A stretch of DNA of 64,000 nt, taken from positions 1 through 64,000 of the forward strand of contig CACMHW010000004.1 of the NCBI GenBank assembly GCA_902613545.1, in the 5' to 3' direction. This stretch comes from an uncultured Pelagibacteraceae bacterium. Lineage in GTDB: Bacteria; Pseudomonadota; Alphaproteobacteria; Pelagibacterales; Pelagibacteraceae. Below the pieces are notes generated by a model, which did no database searches, was not told the origin of the DNA, and was given only the letters and a program-made list of their open reading frames with translations. Positions 1 through 8,534 of the stretch are shown in pieces (the stretch's first letter is position 1; the number at the start of each line of letters is the position of its first letter). The translations under genes were made by a program, and so were the position numbers.

Positions 1-1
1 A

Positions 2-727
2 AAAACTCTAAAAAACAATCTAGCTAAATATGCTTTTACGAAAATCTATGATTTGCAAAATTCAAGCAGAACAAAATTTTACAAAAGATTTATTTTAAAA
101 AACGCAGAATGGTCTTCCACGGAAACTTCATTGGAGCCAGGTCAAAAAAAGAGTGACTTCGATAAAGATCCTGTTTTAGATAGAATGGAAATTCAATTAA
201 AAAAAAGCGGTATACAAACTGAATTTGTAAAAAATATAGATTTAAGTTGGGCTTTATCGGATATCTCTAGGTTAAAAAAACAATATGCGAACAATGACTA
301 TATTTTGTTATTTCCTTTTTGTTCAAAAAAACTTCCTCAAAAAAAATGGCCTTTTTTTAAAGATTTAATTTCACGACTCAAACAAGATTATAAAAATAAA
401 TATCCAATTCTGTTAGCTCCTGGGCCAGATGAAATTGACGAAGCTAATGAGTTGAATGCCAAAGTAGTTTTAGATAATAATCAGCCAGTTGATATCAAAA
501 CATTAGTATCTTTGATAAGTAACGCTAAATTTATTATTGCCAATGATACTGGCCCTGCTCATATAGCTTCACATTTAGATAAAGCAGGAATTGTGCTTTT
601 TGGAAGTCACACGACTGCAAAGAAAGTGAGTATCGAAAATTTTAATTTTAAAGCAATCAGTGTTGAAAATCTAAATGATTTATCAGTCGAAACCGTGATA
701 GAAAAAGTAAAATCTAAATTAAATTAA
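2..727 (+). CDS. GT9 heptosyltransferase-like glycosyltransferase, 5' end cut off by window
   Basis: The frame is open from base 2, so the true start lies outside the window. The visible part resembles the C-terminal half of glycosyltransferase family 9 (ADP-heptose:LPS heptosyltransferase type), cytoplasmic enzymes that add heptose or a related sugar to LPS core. Supporting motifs are the upstream YDLQNSSRT stretch, a donor-site segment FPFCSKKLPQKKW, and the family hallmark IIANDTGPAHIASHL near the C-terminus. It converges on the next gene and their 3' ends overlap by 14 bases. That neighbour is also a glycosyltransferase, which fits an envelope-glycan locus. The sugar and acceptor cannot be told from sequence. 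Confidence 0.8.
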   Translation, partial: KTLKNNLAKYAFTKIYDLQNSSRTKFYKRFILKNAEWSSTETSLEPGQKKSDFDKDPVLDRMEIQLKKSGIQTEFVKNIDLSWALSDISRLKKQYANNDYILLFPFCSKKLPQKKWPFFKDLISRLKQDYKNKYPILLAPGPDEIDEANELNAKVVLDNNQPVDIKTLVSLISNAKFIIANDTGPAHIASHLDKAGIVLFGSHTTAKKVSIENFNFKAISVENLNDLSVETVIEKVKSKLN

Positions 728-1799
728 TATAATTCTTAATAATTTTATCCCAAGCAAAGCCTTTAGAAAATTCAAAAGCATTAGCACCGAGTTCTTTATA
801 TTTTTTATTTGATAAGACCTTTAAAAGTGTATCGTAAATAGCATTTAAGTCATTACCATTACATAGATATCCTGTTACACCAGATTTTATTGCATCTCCT
901 TCACCACCATAGATTCCTCCAATTGACGGCTTCCCGTAGGATGCAGCTTCAATATAAGTAATACCAAATCCCTCAACCGATTTTTTGTAAACAACCGAAG
1001 GCATTACGAACACATCTGATTGTTCAAGTAAACCAACTTTTTCTTGTTCTGAAGAGCTAAAAATTAGTTCGACATTTTTTTCTAAATCTAATTCTTTTCT
1101 TAATTTCTCAATATTTTTTCTTTCATCCCCATCACCAATTGATACATATTTTAAATTTGGAAATTTTGGTAAAAGATTTTTAATTGACATTAAAATATTT
1201 TGATGACTTTTACGCCCATCTAATCTTGAAACAGTAATTAACTTCGGTGATGCGCTACCAAAAATATTTTTGGAAAACTCTCTAGCTGTTTCACTAACAG
1301 CTATAGGATAGTTACAACCAGGATTAATGACATGAATATCTTTTAATCCAAGTTTTAAACCTAATTCCTTTGTAAATTTTGAATTTGCAATTATAAAATC
1401 TGCTTTTCTTAACGATTTTAAAACTCTTTTGTTCAATGATGTGCCAACAGGATGATTTATTTCCTTTGAGTGAATTAAGCAGAAAGATTTTGTTTTCTTA
1501 AGGGTCTCTAATTCAATATTTTCAATACTTTTCCAATGGTCAAAGAAACATGCTCTAATTTGATTTTGTTTAATAAAATCTTTAACTAAATTGGCTTTTC
1601 TATATTTTCTAAATATTTTAAAACCTGAAATTCTTTCTATATTTAATTTAGAATTTTGATCATAAGTATTTGCGTCTTGATGATTATCTGCAAAAACTTT
1701 TACAGGACCATGATTTAAAAGAGCATTAGATAAACCTTCCATGAGGTTTTGCATACCACCAAGCTCAGGAGGAAAATTTCTTGTAGAAACCAAGAACAT
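714..1799 (-). CDS. GT-B glycosyltransferase (group 1 / family 4 type)
   Basis: This 361-residue protein has the two-domain GT-B layout. The N-terminus has a glycine-rich acceptor loop (PPELGGMQNLMEGL). The C-terminal domain begins near KLITVSRLDGRKSHQN and carries an EX7E-type motif in EGFGITYIEAASYGKPSIGG, which binds the nucleotide-sugar phosphates in family 4 enzymes. It has no signal peptide and is presumably cytoplasmic, acting at the inner face of the membrane on LPS or polysaccharide intermediates. The stop overlaps the convergent GT9 gene, and the start codon shares a base with the end of the redoxin gene upstream on the same strand. The exact substrate is unknown. Confidence 0.82.
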   Translation of the reverse strand: MFLVSTRNFPPELGGMQNLMEGLSNALLNHGPVKVFADNHQDANTYDQNSKLNIERISGFKIFRKYRKANLVKDFIKQNQIRACFFDHWKSIENIELETLKKTKSFCLIHSKEINHPVGTSLNKRVLKSLRKADFIIANSKFTKELGLKLGLKDIHVINPGCNYPIAVSETAREFSKNIFGSASPKLITVSRLDGRKSHQNILMSIKNLLPKFPNLKYVSIGDGDERKNIEKLRKELDLEKNVELIFSSSEQEKVGLLEQSDVFVMPSVVYKKSVEGFGITYIEAASYGKPSIGGIYGGEGDAIKSGVTGYLCNGNDLNAIYDTLLKVLSNKKYKELGANAFEFSKGFAWDKIIKNYINLI

Positions 1800-2356
1800 T
1801 AATTAAACCACTTTATATTACATCCCATACTAGGAGTTTGACTCTTTGGACCGGCTTGCGTTTTAGAAATCATCTTCATGGCTACTTTTAAATCACTATC
1901 TCCATTTGAAACAGGTTTTAAATCTTTAAGTTCCCTAAACCTTCCTCGATATTGAAGTTCTAAATCTTTATTGTAACCAAAGAAGTCAGGAGTGCAAACC
2001 GCACCGTACTTTCTTGCTATCTCTTGTGTTTCATCAATTAAATAATTCATTTCACCAAAATCATTTGCTTTTGCAAATTTAATCATGTTATCAAACGAGT
2101 CCTCAGGATAATTCTTAGTATCATTAGACATGATTGCAACAGAGTTAATTCCGTCTTTTTTTAATTCGTTGCAATCCTTTGCTAAATCACGAATAATCGC
2201 TTTCACGTAAGGGCAATGATTACAAATGAACATTATCAGTGTTGCCTTTTCACCTTTTATATCATTTAGAGAAATTAGTTTATTTTCTATAGATTTTAGT
2301 TTGAAATCCTCAGCTTTTTTTCCAAAATTGCAAACTGGTGTCTTTGTTAAAGCCAT
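1799..2356 (-). CDS. Thioredoxin-fold redoxin (AhpC/TSA-like)
   Basis: A 185-residue single-domain protein of the redoxin/AhpC-TSA type. Strand beta-1 and the active site are seen in ATLIMFICNHCPYVKAI, a CxxC motif at about residues 45-48. The middle has the usual YLIDETQEIARKYGAVCTPDFFGYNKD segment with the cis-proline after the second conserved region. Family members of this CNHCPYVKA subtype are common but poorly characterised thiol-disulfide proteins, so peroxidase and reductase roles are both possible. There is no signal peptide, hence cytoplasmic. It is divergent from the gamma-carbonic-anhydrase gene across 41 bases that must hold both promoters. Confidence 0.8.
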   Translation of the reverse strand: MALTKTPVCNFGKKAEDFKLKSIENKLISLNDIKGEKATLIMFICNHCPYVKAIIRDLAKDCNELKKDGINSVAIMSNDTKNYPEDSFDNMIKFAKANDFGEMNYLIDETQEIARKYGAVCTPDFFGYNKDLELQYRGRFRELKDLKPVSNGDSDLKVAMKMISKTQAGPKSQTPSMGCNIKWFN

Positions 2357-2397
2357 AGTATATTATAAGATAATTAATAACACATTACAGCAAATTT

Positions 2398-2901
2398 ATG
2401 ATTTACGATGTTAACGGTCACACTCCTAAGATTGATCCAAACAGCTGGGTAGCTTCTAATGCAGTTATCATCGGTAGAGTTGAATTAAAAAAGAATTCTA
2501 ATATTTGGTTTAATGCAACTTTAAGAGGTGATTTAGAACCAATTATTATTGGTGAAGGTTCGAACATTCAAGATGGTAGCGTAATACACACGGATCCAGG
2601 TTGTCCAACTATTATAGGTAAAGGAGTTACAGTAGGTCATATGGTAATGTTACATGGATGTGAAATTTCAGATGATTGTATTATTGGAATAGGTTCAACA
2701 ATTTTAAATAAAGCAAAGATTGGAAAAAATTGTATCATCGGAGCTAACTCACTAGTAACAGAAAATAAAGTTATTCCAGATAGATCATTAGTCCTTGGTA
2801 GCCCTGGTAAAGTGGTTAGACAAGTCACAGATGAAGAAATAAAACATATTAAAGAAAACGCCAGAGACTATGTTGAAAATATTAAAAAATATAAGAAATA
2901 G
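2398..2901 (+). CDS. Gamma-carbonic anhydrase family hexapeptide protein
   Basis: This 167-residue left-handed beta-helix protein has repeated hexapeptide turns (NSNIWFNATLRGDLEPIIIGEGSN onward) typical of the YrdA/PaaY/Cam group. The three zinc-binding histidines of gamma-class carbonic anhydrases can be assigned to VIHTD, VGHMV and LHGCE. Such trimers hydrate CO2 in some species, but many members have no proven activity. The C-terminal helix (EEIKHIKENARDYVENIKKYKK) is normal for the family. The last 32 bases overlap the start of the secreted hydrolase gene in another frame, so the two are probably co-transcribed. Confidence 0.85.
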   Translation: MIYDVNGHTPKIDPNSWVASNAVIIGRVELKKNSNIWFNATLRGDLEPIIIGEGSNIQDGSVIHTDPGCPTIIGKGVTVGHMVMLHGCEISDDCIIGIGSTILNKAKIGKNCIIGANSLVTENKVIPDRSLVLGSPGKVVRQVTDEEIKHIKENARDYVENIKKYKK

Positions 2902-4309
2902 TTTCTTAATTTTAATTTTACTTACAACAAATACTTTTGCGAAGGTTGGAAAGCCTTCACCTAAGTATGATGGAGCATATACGTTTAGTGATTATTGTAG
3001 AGGCAGTAAAAATAGTAATGCTTACGACGGTAGTCAATTTATCATTACAGACGGGATGGTTACAAATGATAGAGGCGGAGCTGGAAGATGGGTGCTAGAT
3101 GAAAAAAAATCAAAAGTTGATGAAAAAGGTAAAATTTATATTAAGGGCGAAAGACGAGGCAATAAAAGTATCATTACAGGCAACTTAAATAATGATGAAA
3201 AAAAATATTCTGTTTATCAATTTAAAAGAAAAGTAGGTGGTAAATCACAGTACTATGGAGACAAACAATATGGGAATCTAAAAATGAAAAGAAGATATAA
3301 AGGAGATAGTGACTATGTTCCTTGTGTTATTAACTTTAAAAGAATTGGAGATGTGCCTAAAAAAGTAGTTTCAAAAGATGATAGAAAGGTAACAGAAATA
3401 ACTATAAATTCAAAAAATACAATAGACGATCTTACTTTATTAAATAACAAAGGTAAGGATCAAAAAGTAAGAGTAGAATTAAGAAATCTTGAGTCAATTT
3501 CAAATGGATTAATAATTGTAGTTCCCTCGAGTACCCCTAATATGGATGATGAGATTTATTACGAAAATCAGGTAAGTAAACATGGGTATGCAACTGCTAT
3601 AGTATATGGCGCCGAACCAAGGTATCAAAAAAAGTTTACCGGATCATATACAAGTTCAATGATTCTTTATGATGCTATAGCAACTATAAATGAAGTCACA
3701 AAACAATACGGAAAAACTAAAGAAGTAATTTTAATCGGATCCTCGACAGGTTCATTAGCTATATTTAAAGCAGGCTGGCAAGATTTTAGAGATAAATATC
3801 CATCTATGAACTTAATTACTATGGGTTTTATGATTAATGCTGCTTGCCCTGATATATCAGAAGTTAATTATAGTAATAAAATTAAAATGTTTGCAATCAA
3901 TGGGAAACAAGATGAGTCAACACCTCCGTGGGTATGTAAAAATTTAAAAGACACTTCCAATAATCCTAATTTATATCTTTTAACCTACTCTGGTGGACAT
4001 CATTTTGAAAGTAGAATGTATCCACCATCAAGATACGATACTGAGAGTGCACATGCCCTTCCAACGTGTTCATTAAATTATAAATCTAATCTTCATCAGA
4101 TTATTAAAAGAAGAGACGGATCAAAAGAATGGAACGGAGAAAAACAAGGATATAAAAAAGATCAAAAAAAATGGTTTGGAGAAAATTGTATAGATAAAGG
4201 AACCCTTCAAGGATATGAAGAGTATGGTGCTAAACAATTTTGGTCTGATGTAAAATCAATTATTGTCGATAAAAAAGATGCAAAGTCTTTAAAAGGTTAT
4301 ACTCAATAA
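2870..4309 (+). CDS. Secreted two-domain protein with alpha/beta-hydrolase C-terminus
   Basis: A 479-residue protein starting with a hydrophobic signal peptide (residues about 8-24, ending TFA-K). Residues about 30-165 form a beta-rich domain I do not recognise (YDGAYTFSDYCRGSKNSNAY...). Residues about 200-400 look like an alpha/beta hydrolase: nucleophile elbow ILIGSSTGSLA, acid in INGKQDESTPP, and histidine in YSGGHHFES. This Ser/Asp/His order is right for an esterase, lipase or peptidase. The start at 2870 lies inside the upstream gene, but the signal peptide follows it immediately, which supports the choice. It is likely periplasmic and its substrate is unknown. Confidence 0.75.
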   Translation: MLKILKNIRNSFLILILLTTNTFAKVGKPSPKYDGAYTFSDYCRGSKNSNAYDGSQFIITDGMVTNDRGGAGRWVLDEKKSKVDEKGKIYIKGERRGNKSIITGNLNNDEKKYSVYQFKRKVGGKSQYYGDKQYGNLKMKRRYKGDSDYVPCVINFKRIGDVPKKVVSKDDRKVTEITINSKNTIDDLTLLNNKGKDQKVRVELRNLESISNGLIIVVPSSTPNMDDEIYYENQVSKHGYATAIVYGAEPRYQKKFTGSYTSSMILYDAIATINEVTKQYGKTKEVILIGSSTGSLAIFKAGWQDFRDKYPSMNLITMGFMINAACPDISEVNYSNKIKMFAINGKQDESTPPWVCKNLKDTSNNPNLYLLTYSGGHHFESRMYPPSRYDTESAHALPTCSLNYKSNLHQIIKRRDGSKEWNGEKQGYKKDQKKWFGENCIDKGTLQGYEEYGAKQFWSDVKSIIVDKKDAKSLKGYTQ

Positions 4310-4310
4310 T

Positions 4311-4919
4311 TTAAGGCACTAACCAAGTAAATTTTTTAGAACTATTCAAATCAATTAAAGCTCTTCGATGACCTTTGGCTGCCAAATAAAGCCATTCAAT
4401 ACTTTTAATTTTACATCTGATGACACAAAAGTTTTTATAACCGGCTTCGCTTTCTTCTTTAGTAAAATCAAAATTATCAAACTTATTATCTAACCCTGAG
4501 GTAGGTTTTTCAGATTCTGTACCAGGTCCATTAGTAACCAAGTAACATTTTCTACTGATATGGCCAGTTTTTTCCCAAGACTCTTTTGTAACATCATTGT
4601 TGTAATTTACTTCGCACTCAGCCTTTACTCTAAGCTGTATTTTTTCTTCTTTACCATAAAATAAAATAGAGCACTTAGGATTCTTTTTTATTTTTTCAAT
4701 TTTTGAAGATCTAATATCGCTATGGTACTGAATAAAATTATTTTGTTGATCTGCCTTTCTGAGAACTACCACTCTACCATCAAGATCTTTATCATTTCCG
4801 CAAATAAATACTGGAGTCCTAAACTCGGAAGATCTATCTTTGACAGCTTTTGATAATAAATCCCAAATTTTTTTTTCTATCTCTTTTGAATCTTCGTAGT
4901 AACTGACTGTTTCTGACAC
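4311..4919 (-). CDS. Pyridoxamine 5'-phosphate oxidase-like FMN protein
   Basis: A 202-residue protein with the split-barrel FMN-binding fold of the PNPOx family. Recognisable segments are DGRVVVLRKAD, QYHSDIRSSKIEKIKKNPKCSILFYGKEEKIQLRVKAECEV, and the C-terminal IEWLYLAAKGHRRALI, which occupies the place of the PNPOx C-terminal RL.R signature. Family members use FMN to oxidise PNP/PMP to PLP or serve as general flavin oxidoreductases. This one aligns more with the 'pyridoxamine 5-phosphate oxidase family, DUF-like' branch than with true PdxH, so cofactor B6 synthesis is not assured. It ends one base after the convergent hydrolase gene. Confidence 0.75.
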   Translation of the reverse strand: MSETVSYYEDSKEIEKKIWDLLSKAVKDRSSEFRTPVFICGNDKDLDGRVVVLRKADQQNNFIQYHSDIRSSKIEKIKKNPKCSILFYGKEEKIQLRVKAECEVNYNNDVTKESWEKTGHISRKCYLVTNGPGTESEKPTSGLDNKFDNFDFTKEESEAGYKNFCVIRCKIKSIEWLYLAAKGHRRALIDLNSSKKFTWLVP

Positions 4920-4922
4920 GAT

Positions 4923-5792
4923 TTATTTTCTAAATCTTTTAATTAAACTTGAAGTATCCCACCTTTGACCACCCATTTTTTGAACTTCTGCATAATATTC
5001 ATCAATAATTTTTGTGATAGGTAGGGGTGAATTATTTTTTTTTGCCTCATCCATTGCTATTTTTAAATCTTTTCTCATCCAATCAACGGCAAAACCATAA
5101 TCAAATTTATCTTCAATCATTGTTTTGTGTCTATTTTCCATTTGCCATGACTGAGCAGCACCTTTTGAGATAACTTCAATAACATCGTGCATATTTAATC
5201 CTGCGTTCATTCCAAAATTTATTGCTTCAGATAATCCTTGAACTAAACCTGCGATACAAATTTGGTTTACCATCTTGGTCAATTGACCATTTCCAGCTGG
5301 ACCCATTAGTTTAACTTTTTTGCTATAACAATCTATAACTGACAAAGCTTTATCGTAATCTGATTGGTCTCCACCAACCATTACTGTTAAAGTTCCACCT
5401 TCTGCACCTGCTTGACCACCAGATATTGGTGCATCTAAGAAACCCCAACCATGCGCTTTAGAGTTTGAATGTAATTTTCTTGCAATAATTGCGGATGCTG
5501 TTGTGTTATCAATGTGTACTGCGCCTTTTTTAATAGTATTATAAATTCCTTGTTTACCAATTGTTACCTCTTCTAAATCTTTGTCATTACCAACGCATGT
5601 AAATACGAAATCACAATCTTTAGCAGCTTCCATTGGAGTATCAGCTATTTTACCTTTATATTCTGTAATCCATTTCTCTGCTTTTGCTTTAGTTCGGTTA
5701 TAAACGGTTACATTATGACCTGCTTTTGATATATAACCTGCCATAGGGTAACCCATAACACCCAAACCTATGAAAGCAACTTTACACGTCAT
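4923..5792 (-). CDS. Beta-hydroxyacid dehydrogenase (3-hydroxyisobutyrate dehydrogenase-like)
   Basis: A 289-residue NAD(P)-dependent dehydrogenase. The Rossmann fingerprint is at the N-terminus (FIGLGVMGYPMAGYISKAGHN), the substrate-binding serine-glycine motif is DAPISGGQAGAEGGTL at about residue 120, and the catalytic lysine lies in GNGQLTKMVNQ at about residue 170. The family includes 3-hydroxyisobutyrate dehydrogenase, tartronate semialdehyde reductase and glyoxylate/succinic semialdehyde reductases, and sequence alone does not separate these. Its start codon lies only two bases from the start codon of the divergent MFS gene, suggesting linked transport and metabolism of a small acid. 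Confidence 0.88.
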   Translation of the reverse strand: MTCKVAFIGLGVMGYPMAGYISKAGHNVTVYNRTKAKAEKWITEYKGKIADTPMEAAKDCDFVFTCVGNDKDLEEVTIGKQGIYNTIKKGAVHIDNTTASAIIARKLHSNSKAHGWGFLDAPISGGQAGAEGGTLTVMVGGDQSDYDKALSVIDCYSKKVKLMGPAGNGQLTKMVNQICIAGLVQGLSEAINFGMNAGLNMHDVIEVISKGAAQSWQMENRHKTMIEDKFDYGFAVDWMRKDLKIAMDEAKKNNSPLPITKIIDEYYAEVQKMGGQRWDTSSLIKRFRK

Positions 5793-5794
5793 AA

Positions 5795-7009
5795 ATGATT
5801 AACCTCTCAATAAATAAAAAAGTAATTATATTTGGATTTATATTTACATTTTTTTCAAGTTTTGGACAGAGTTTTTTTTTGGGATTGTTTAACGCACCAA
5901 TTAGAAATGAATTAGGTATTACTCACGGTCAATTCGGAAATATTTATGCTACTGCAACAATATTTTCTAGTCTCTTACTTATATGGGTCGGAAAGAAAAT
6001 TGATGAATATCAAATAATCTATTATTCTTTTTTTGTTATTATATTATTGTTTTTTTCATCTTTATTTTTTTCTTTCATCAATAGTATTATTTTTTTATCA
6101 ATCGGTATATTTTTAATGAGATTTTCTGGCCAAGGTTTAATGAGCCATACATCTACGACTACAATCTCAAGATTTTTTGAAAAGTCTAGGGGGAAAGCTC
6201 TAAGCACAATTTGGTTTGGATTGTCATCCGCAGAATTTATTTTACCTGTATTAGTAACTTATCTTTTTGTAATTTATTCTTGGAGAACAGTTTGGCAAGG
6301 AATAGCAATTATTGTAATCATATTTTTGCCATTTGTTGTTTTGAATACAATCAAACAAATTAAATTAGATTCTAGAGAAAAAGATTTAGATCCTAAAAAA
6401 AATTTTAAGATTAAAAGCTGGAGAAGAAGAGAAGTAATAAAAGATTATAGATTTTATATTGTCTCGCTTAATATGCTTGCAATGCCTTGGATAGCCACTG
6501 GAGTATTTGTATATCAGTCATTTATTTCAGACTCAAAAATGTGGAACATTTACACAATACCAAAAGCATTTATGGTTTATTCATTAGCTTCAATTATAAC
6601 TTTATTCTTCTCAGGTTTTTTAGTTGATAAATTTACGAGTAGAAGATTAATTCCAATTATGAATATACCTCTTTTAATATCGATGTTTGTATTATTTTAT
6701 TATCAACAAGAAATTTCGGCGTTTATTTTTTTAGGTTTAGTGGGTATTTCAAATGGATTAGCTAACGTGCTTGGGTCATCTACTTGGGCCGAAATATATG
6801 GAGTAAAATTTATTGGATCTATAAAAGCTTTGACCACAGCTTTTATGGTATTTTCAACTGCTTTTGGAACAGCGGTATTTGGTTTAATGATCGACAACGG
6901 TTTTTCAATTGAAAATATTGCCTTTGTATCAGGCATATACATAGTTATTTCGTTATTTCTTTTAATATTAATAAGAAATACGCTTGAACCTATTAAGCTT
7001 AGAAAATAA
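5795..7009 (+). CDS. Major facilitator superfamily transporter
   Basis: A 404-residue integral membrane protein with about 12 hydrophobic segments. The motif between TM2 and TM3 is WVGKKIDEYQ, a weak version of the MFS motif A. The repeat between the two halves is visible around residues 200-215, where a basic cytoplasmic loop (KIKSWRRREVIKDYRFY) precedes TM7. A second loop FLVDKFTSRR sits in the C-terminal half. Substrate is unknown. Because it is divergent from the hydroxyacid dehydrogenase, a carboxylate substrate is a reasonable guess. The start is the first ATG and leaves the first membrane helix intact. Confidence 0.85.
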   Translation: MINLSINKKVIIFGFIFTFFSSFGQSFFLGLFNAPIRNELGITHGQFGNIYATATIFSSLLLIWVGKKIDEYQIIYYSFFVIILLFFSSLFFSFINSIIFLSIGIFLMRFSGQGLMSHTSTTTISRFFEKSRGKALSTIWFGLSSAEFILPVLVTYLFVIYSWRTVWQGIAIIVIIFLPFVVLNTIKQIKLDSREKDLDPKKNFKIKSWRRREVIKDYRFYIVSLNMLAMPWIATGVFVYQSFISDSKMWNIYTIPKAFMVYSLASIITLFFSGFLVDKFTSRRLIPIMNIPLLISMFVLFYYQQEISAFIFLGLVGISNGLANVLGSSTWAEIYGVKFIGSIKALTTAFMVFSTAFGTAVFGLMIDNGFSIENIAFVSGIYIVISLFLLILIRNTLEPIKLRK

Positions 7010-7047
7010 TTGATTTCTTAAGATTATTTGAATATATACTCTGCATC

Positions 7048-7545
7048 ATGGCAAGAATTACCGTAGAAGACTGTTTAGAAAAAGTTGATAATCAATATGA
7101 TCTTGTTTTGTTAGCTAAAGAAAGAACAGTTCAATTAAATGCTGGCGCCCCAATGTTAGTTGAAGAGGATAATGACAAACGAACAATTATATCATTAAGA
7201 GAAATTGGAGATGGAAAGATAGATGTTAAGGAAGTTGAAGCTAGCGCGATTAAAAGATTAAGAAAAGAACCAGATGAGTCTGAAGAACAAGAGGAAATCG
7301 AAGAGGAAACTAACGACGATTTTGAAAATTTATATAAAGGGCAGGTTTCTAAAAGTGGTGTTGCTATATTACCTTCAAAAAGAACAAGAAGAATTCCTGA
7401 AGCAAAAAAACCTAGCTTGGCTGACGAAGCACTCTCAGAGCTAAAAGCAGAGCAACCAGAGATTAAAGAAGAAAACTTAGACACAGAGGAAGCTCCTCTT
7501 GAATTAAGTGAAGAAGTTCCAGTAGAAGAAAATAAATCAGAGTAG
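7048..7545 (+). CDS. rpoZ: RNA polymerase omega subunit, with acidic C-terminal tail
   Basis: Residues 1-70 match omega: MARITVEDCLEKVDNQYDLV is followed by the LAKERTVQLNAG helix and the RTIISLREI segment. Omega binds the C-terminus of beta-prime and aids assembly of RNA polymerase. The protein is 165 residues, against about 90-130 in most bacteria. The extra part is a low-complexity acidic tail (EESEEQEEIEEE type) with one basic island, SKRTRRIPEAKKP. A possible -10 box TATACT sits at 7035-7040, leaving almost no leader. dusA follows after 3 bases, so the two are likely co-transcribed. Confidence 0.92.
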   Translation: MARITVEDCLEKVDNQYDLVLLAKERTVQLNAGAPMLVEEDNDKRTIISLREIGDGKIDVKEVEASAIKRLRKEPDESEEQEEIEEETNDDFENLYKGQVSKSGVAILPSKRTRRIPEAKKPSLADEALSELKAEQPEIKEENLDTEEAPLELSEEVPVEENKSE

Positions 7546-7548
7546 ATT

Positions 7549-8532
7549 ATGAAGAAAACTGTTTCAGTTGCGCCTATGATGGATTGCACTGATAAGCACG
7601 AAATTTATTTTTTAAGTCTTATAAGCAAAAATATACATTTATATACTGAGATGATTGTTGCTAATGCAATTATAAGAGGAGATAAAACTAAATTACTTTC
7701 ATTTAAAAAAATAAATAATCCAGTGACACTTCAAGTTGGTGGTTCGAATCCAAATGAATTAGCCGAAGCATGTAAGATTTCTGAAGACTACGGATATAAA
7801 GAAATAAATTTAAATTTAGGTTGTCCAAGTAAAAAAGTACAAAAAAATAAATTTGGTGCATGTCTTATGCAAGAACCAGATCTTGTAGCTAAATGTATTG
7901 AAGCAATGGCTAAGGCATCCAAACTACCTGTGACAATAAAAACTAGAATTGGTTATAACGATGTAGAAAATTTCAAATTCTTAAAATCTTTTATTCAAAC
8001 TACTAAGGATGCAGGTTCAAAAAAATTTATAATTCATGCAAGAAAAGCATTACTTAAAAAACTCACTCCAAAGGAAAATTTAAATATTCCGCCATTGAAA
8101 TATGATTTTGTTTATAAATTGAAAGATTATTTTAAAGATGATGAAATAATTATTAATGGAGGAGTAAAAACAACAGAAGAAATAAAAAAACATTTAACAA
8201 AAGTAGATGGTGTGATGATTGGTAGAGCTATATATCACTCGCCTTATTTTTTGGCAGATATTGAAAAAGAAATTTTTAAAAATGAAAATGTGCCGTCAAG
8301 AACAGAAGTTATGGAAAATCTAATTCCTTATATTCAAGAGCAAACATCAAAAGGTGTACAGTTAAATCATATTATGAGACATACGGTTGGTTTGTTTCAT
8401 GGACAAAATGGATCAAAAACCTGGAAACAATATCTTTCTAAAAATATGTGTATAAGAGATGCAGATTTGCAAAAAGTAAATCATATTATGGATCAAGTAA
8501 GAAAAAATAATCCTGTTTCTTTAGAGAGATAG
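7549..8532 (+). CDS. dusA: tRNA-dihydrouridine synthase, DusA type
   Basis: A 327-residue flavoenzyme that reduces uridine to dihydrouridine in the tRNA D-loop, using NADPH and FMN. Seen are the N-terminal VAPMMDCTDKHEIYF, the substrate/FMN motif INLNLGCPSKKVQKNKFGACLM with the catalytic cysteine, KTRIGYND, and the FMN phosphate site INGGVKT...DGVMIGRAIYHSP. The C-terminal GLFHGQNGSKTWKQYLS is characteristic of the DusA subgroup, which modifies U20/U20a. Its length is normal. It follows rpoZ and is itself followed by the TauE-like gene after 2 bases, all on the plus strand. Confidence 0.92.
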   Translation: MKKTVSVAPMMDCTDKHEIYFLSLISKNIHLYTEMIVANAIIRGDKTKLLSFKKINNPVTLQVGGSNPNELAEACKISEDYGYKEINLNLGCPSKKVQKNKFGACLMQEPDLVAKCIEAMAKASKLPVTIKTRIGYNDVENFKFLKSFIQTTKDAGSKKFIIHARKALLKKLTPKENLNIPPLKYDFVYKLKDYFKDDEIIINGGVKTTEEIKKHLTKVDGVMIGRAIYHSPYFLADIEKEIFKNENVPSRTEVMENLIPYIQEQTSKGVQLNHIMRHTVGLFHGQNGSKTWKQYLSKNMCIRDADLQKVNHIMDQVRKNNPVSLER

Positions 8533-8534
8533 TT

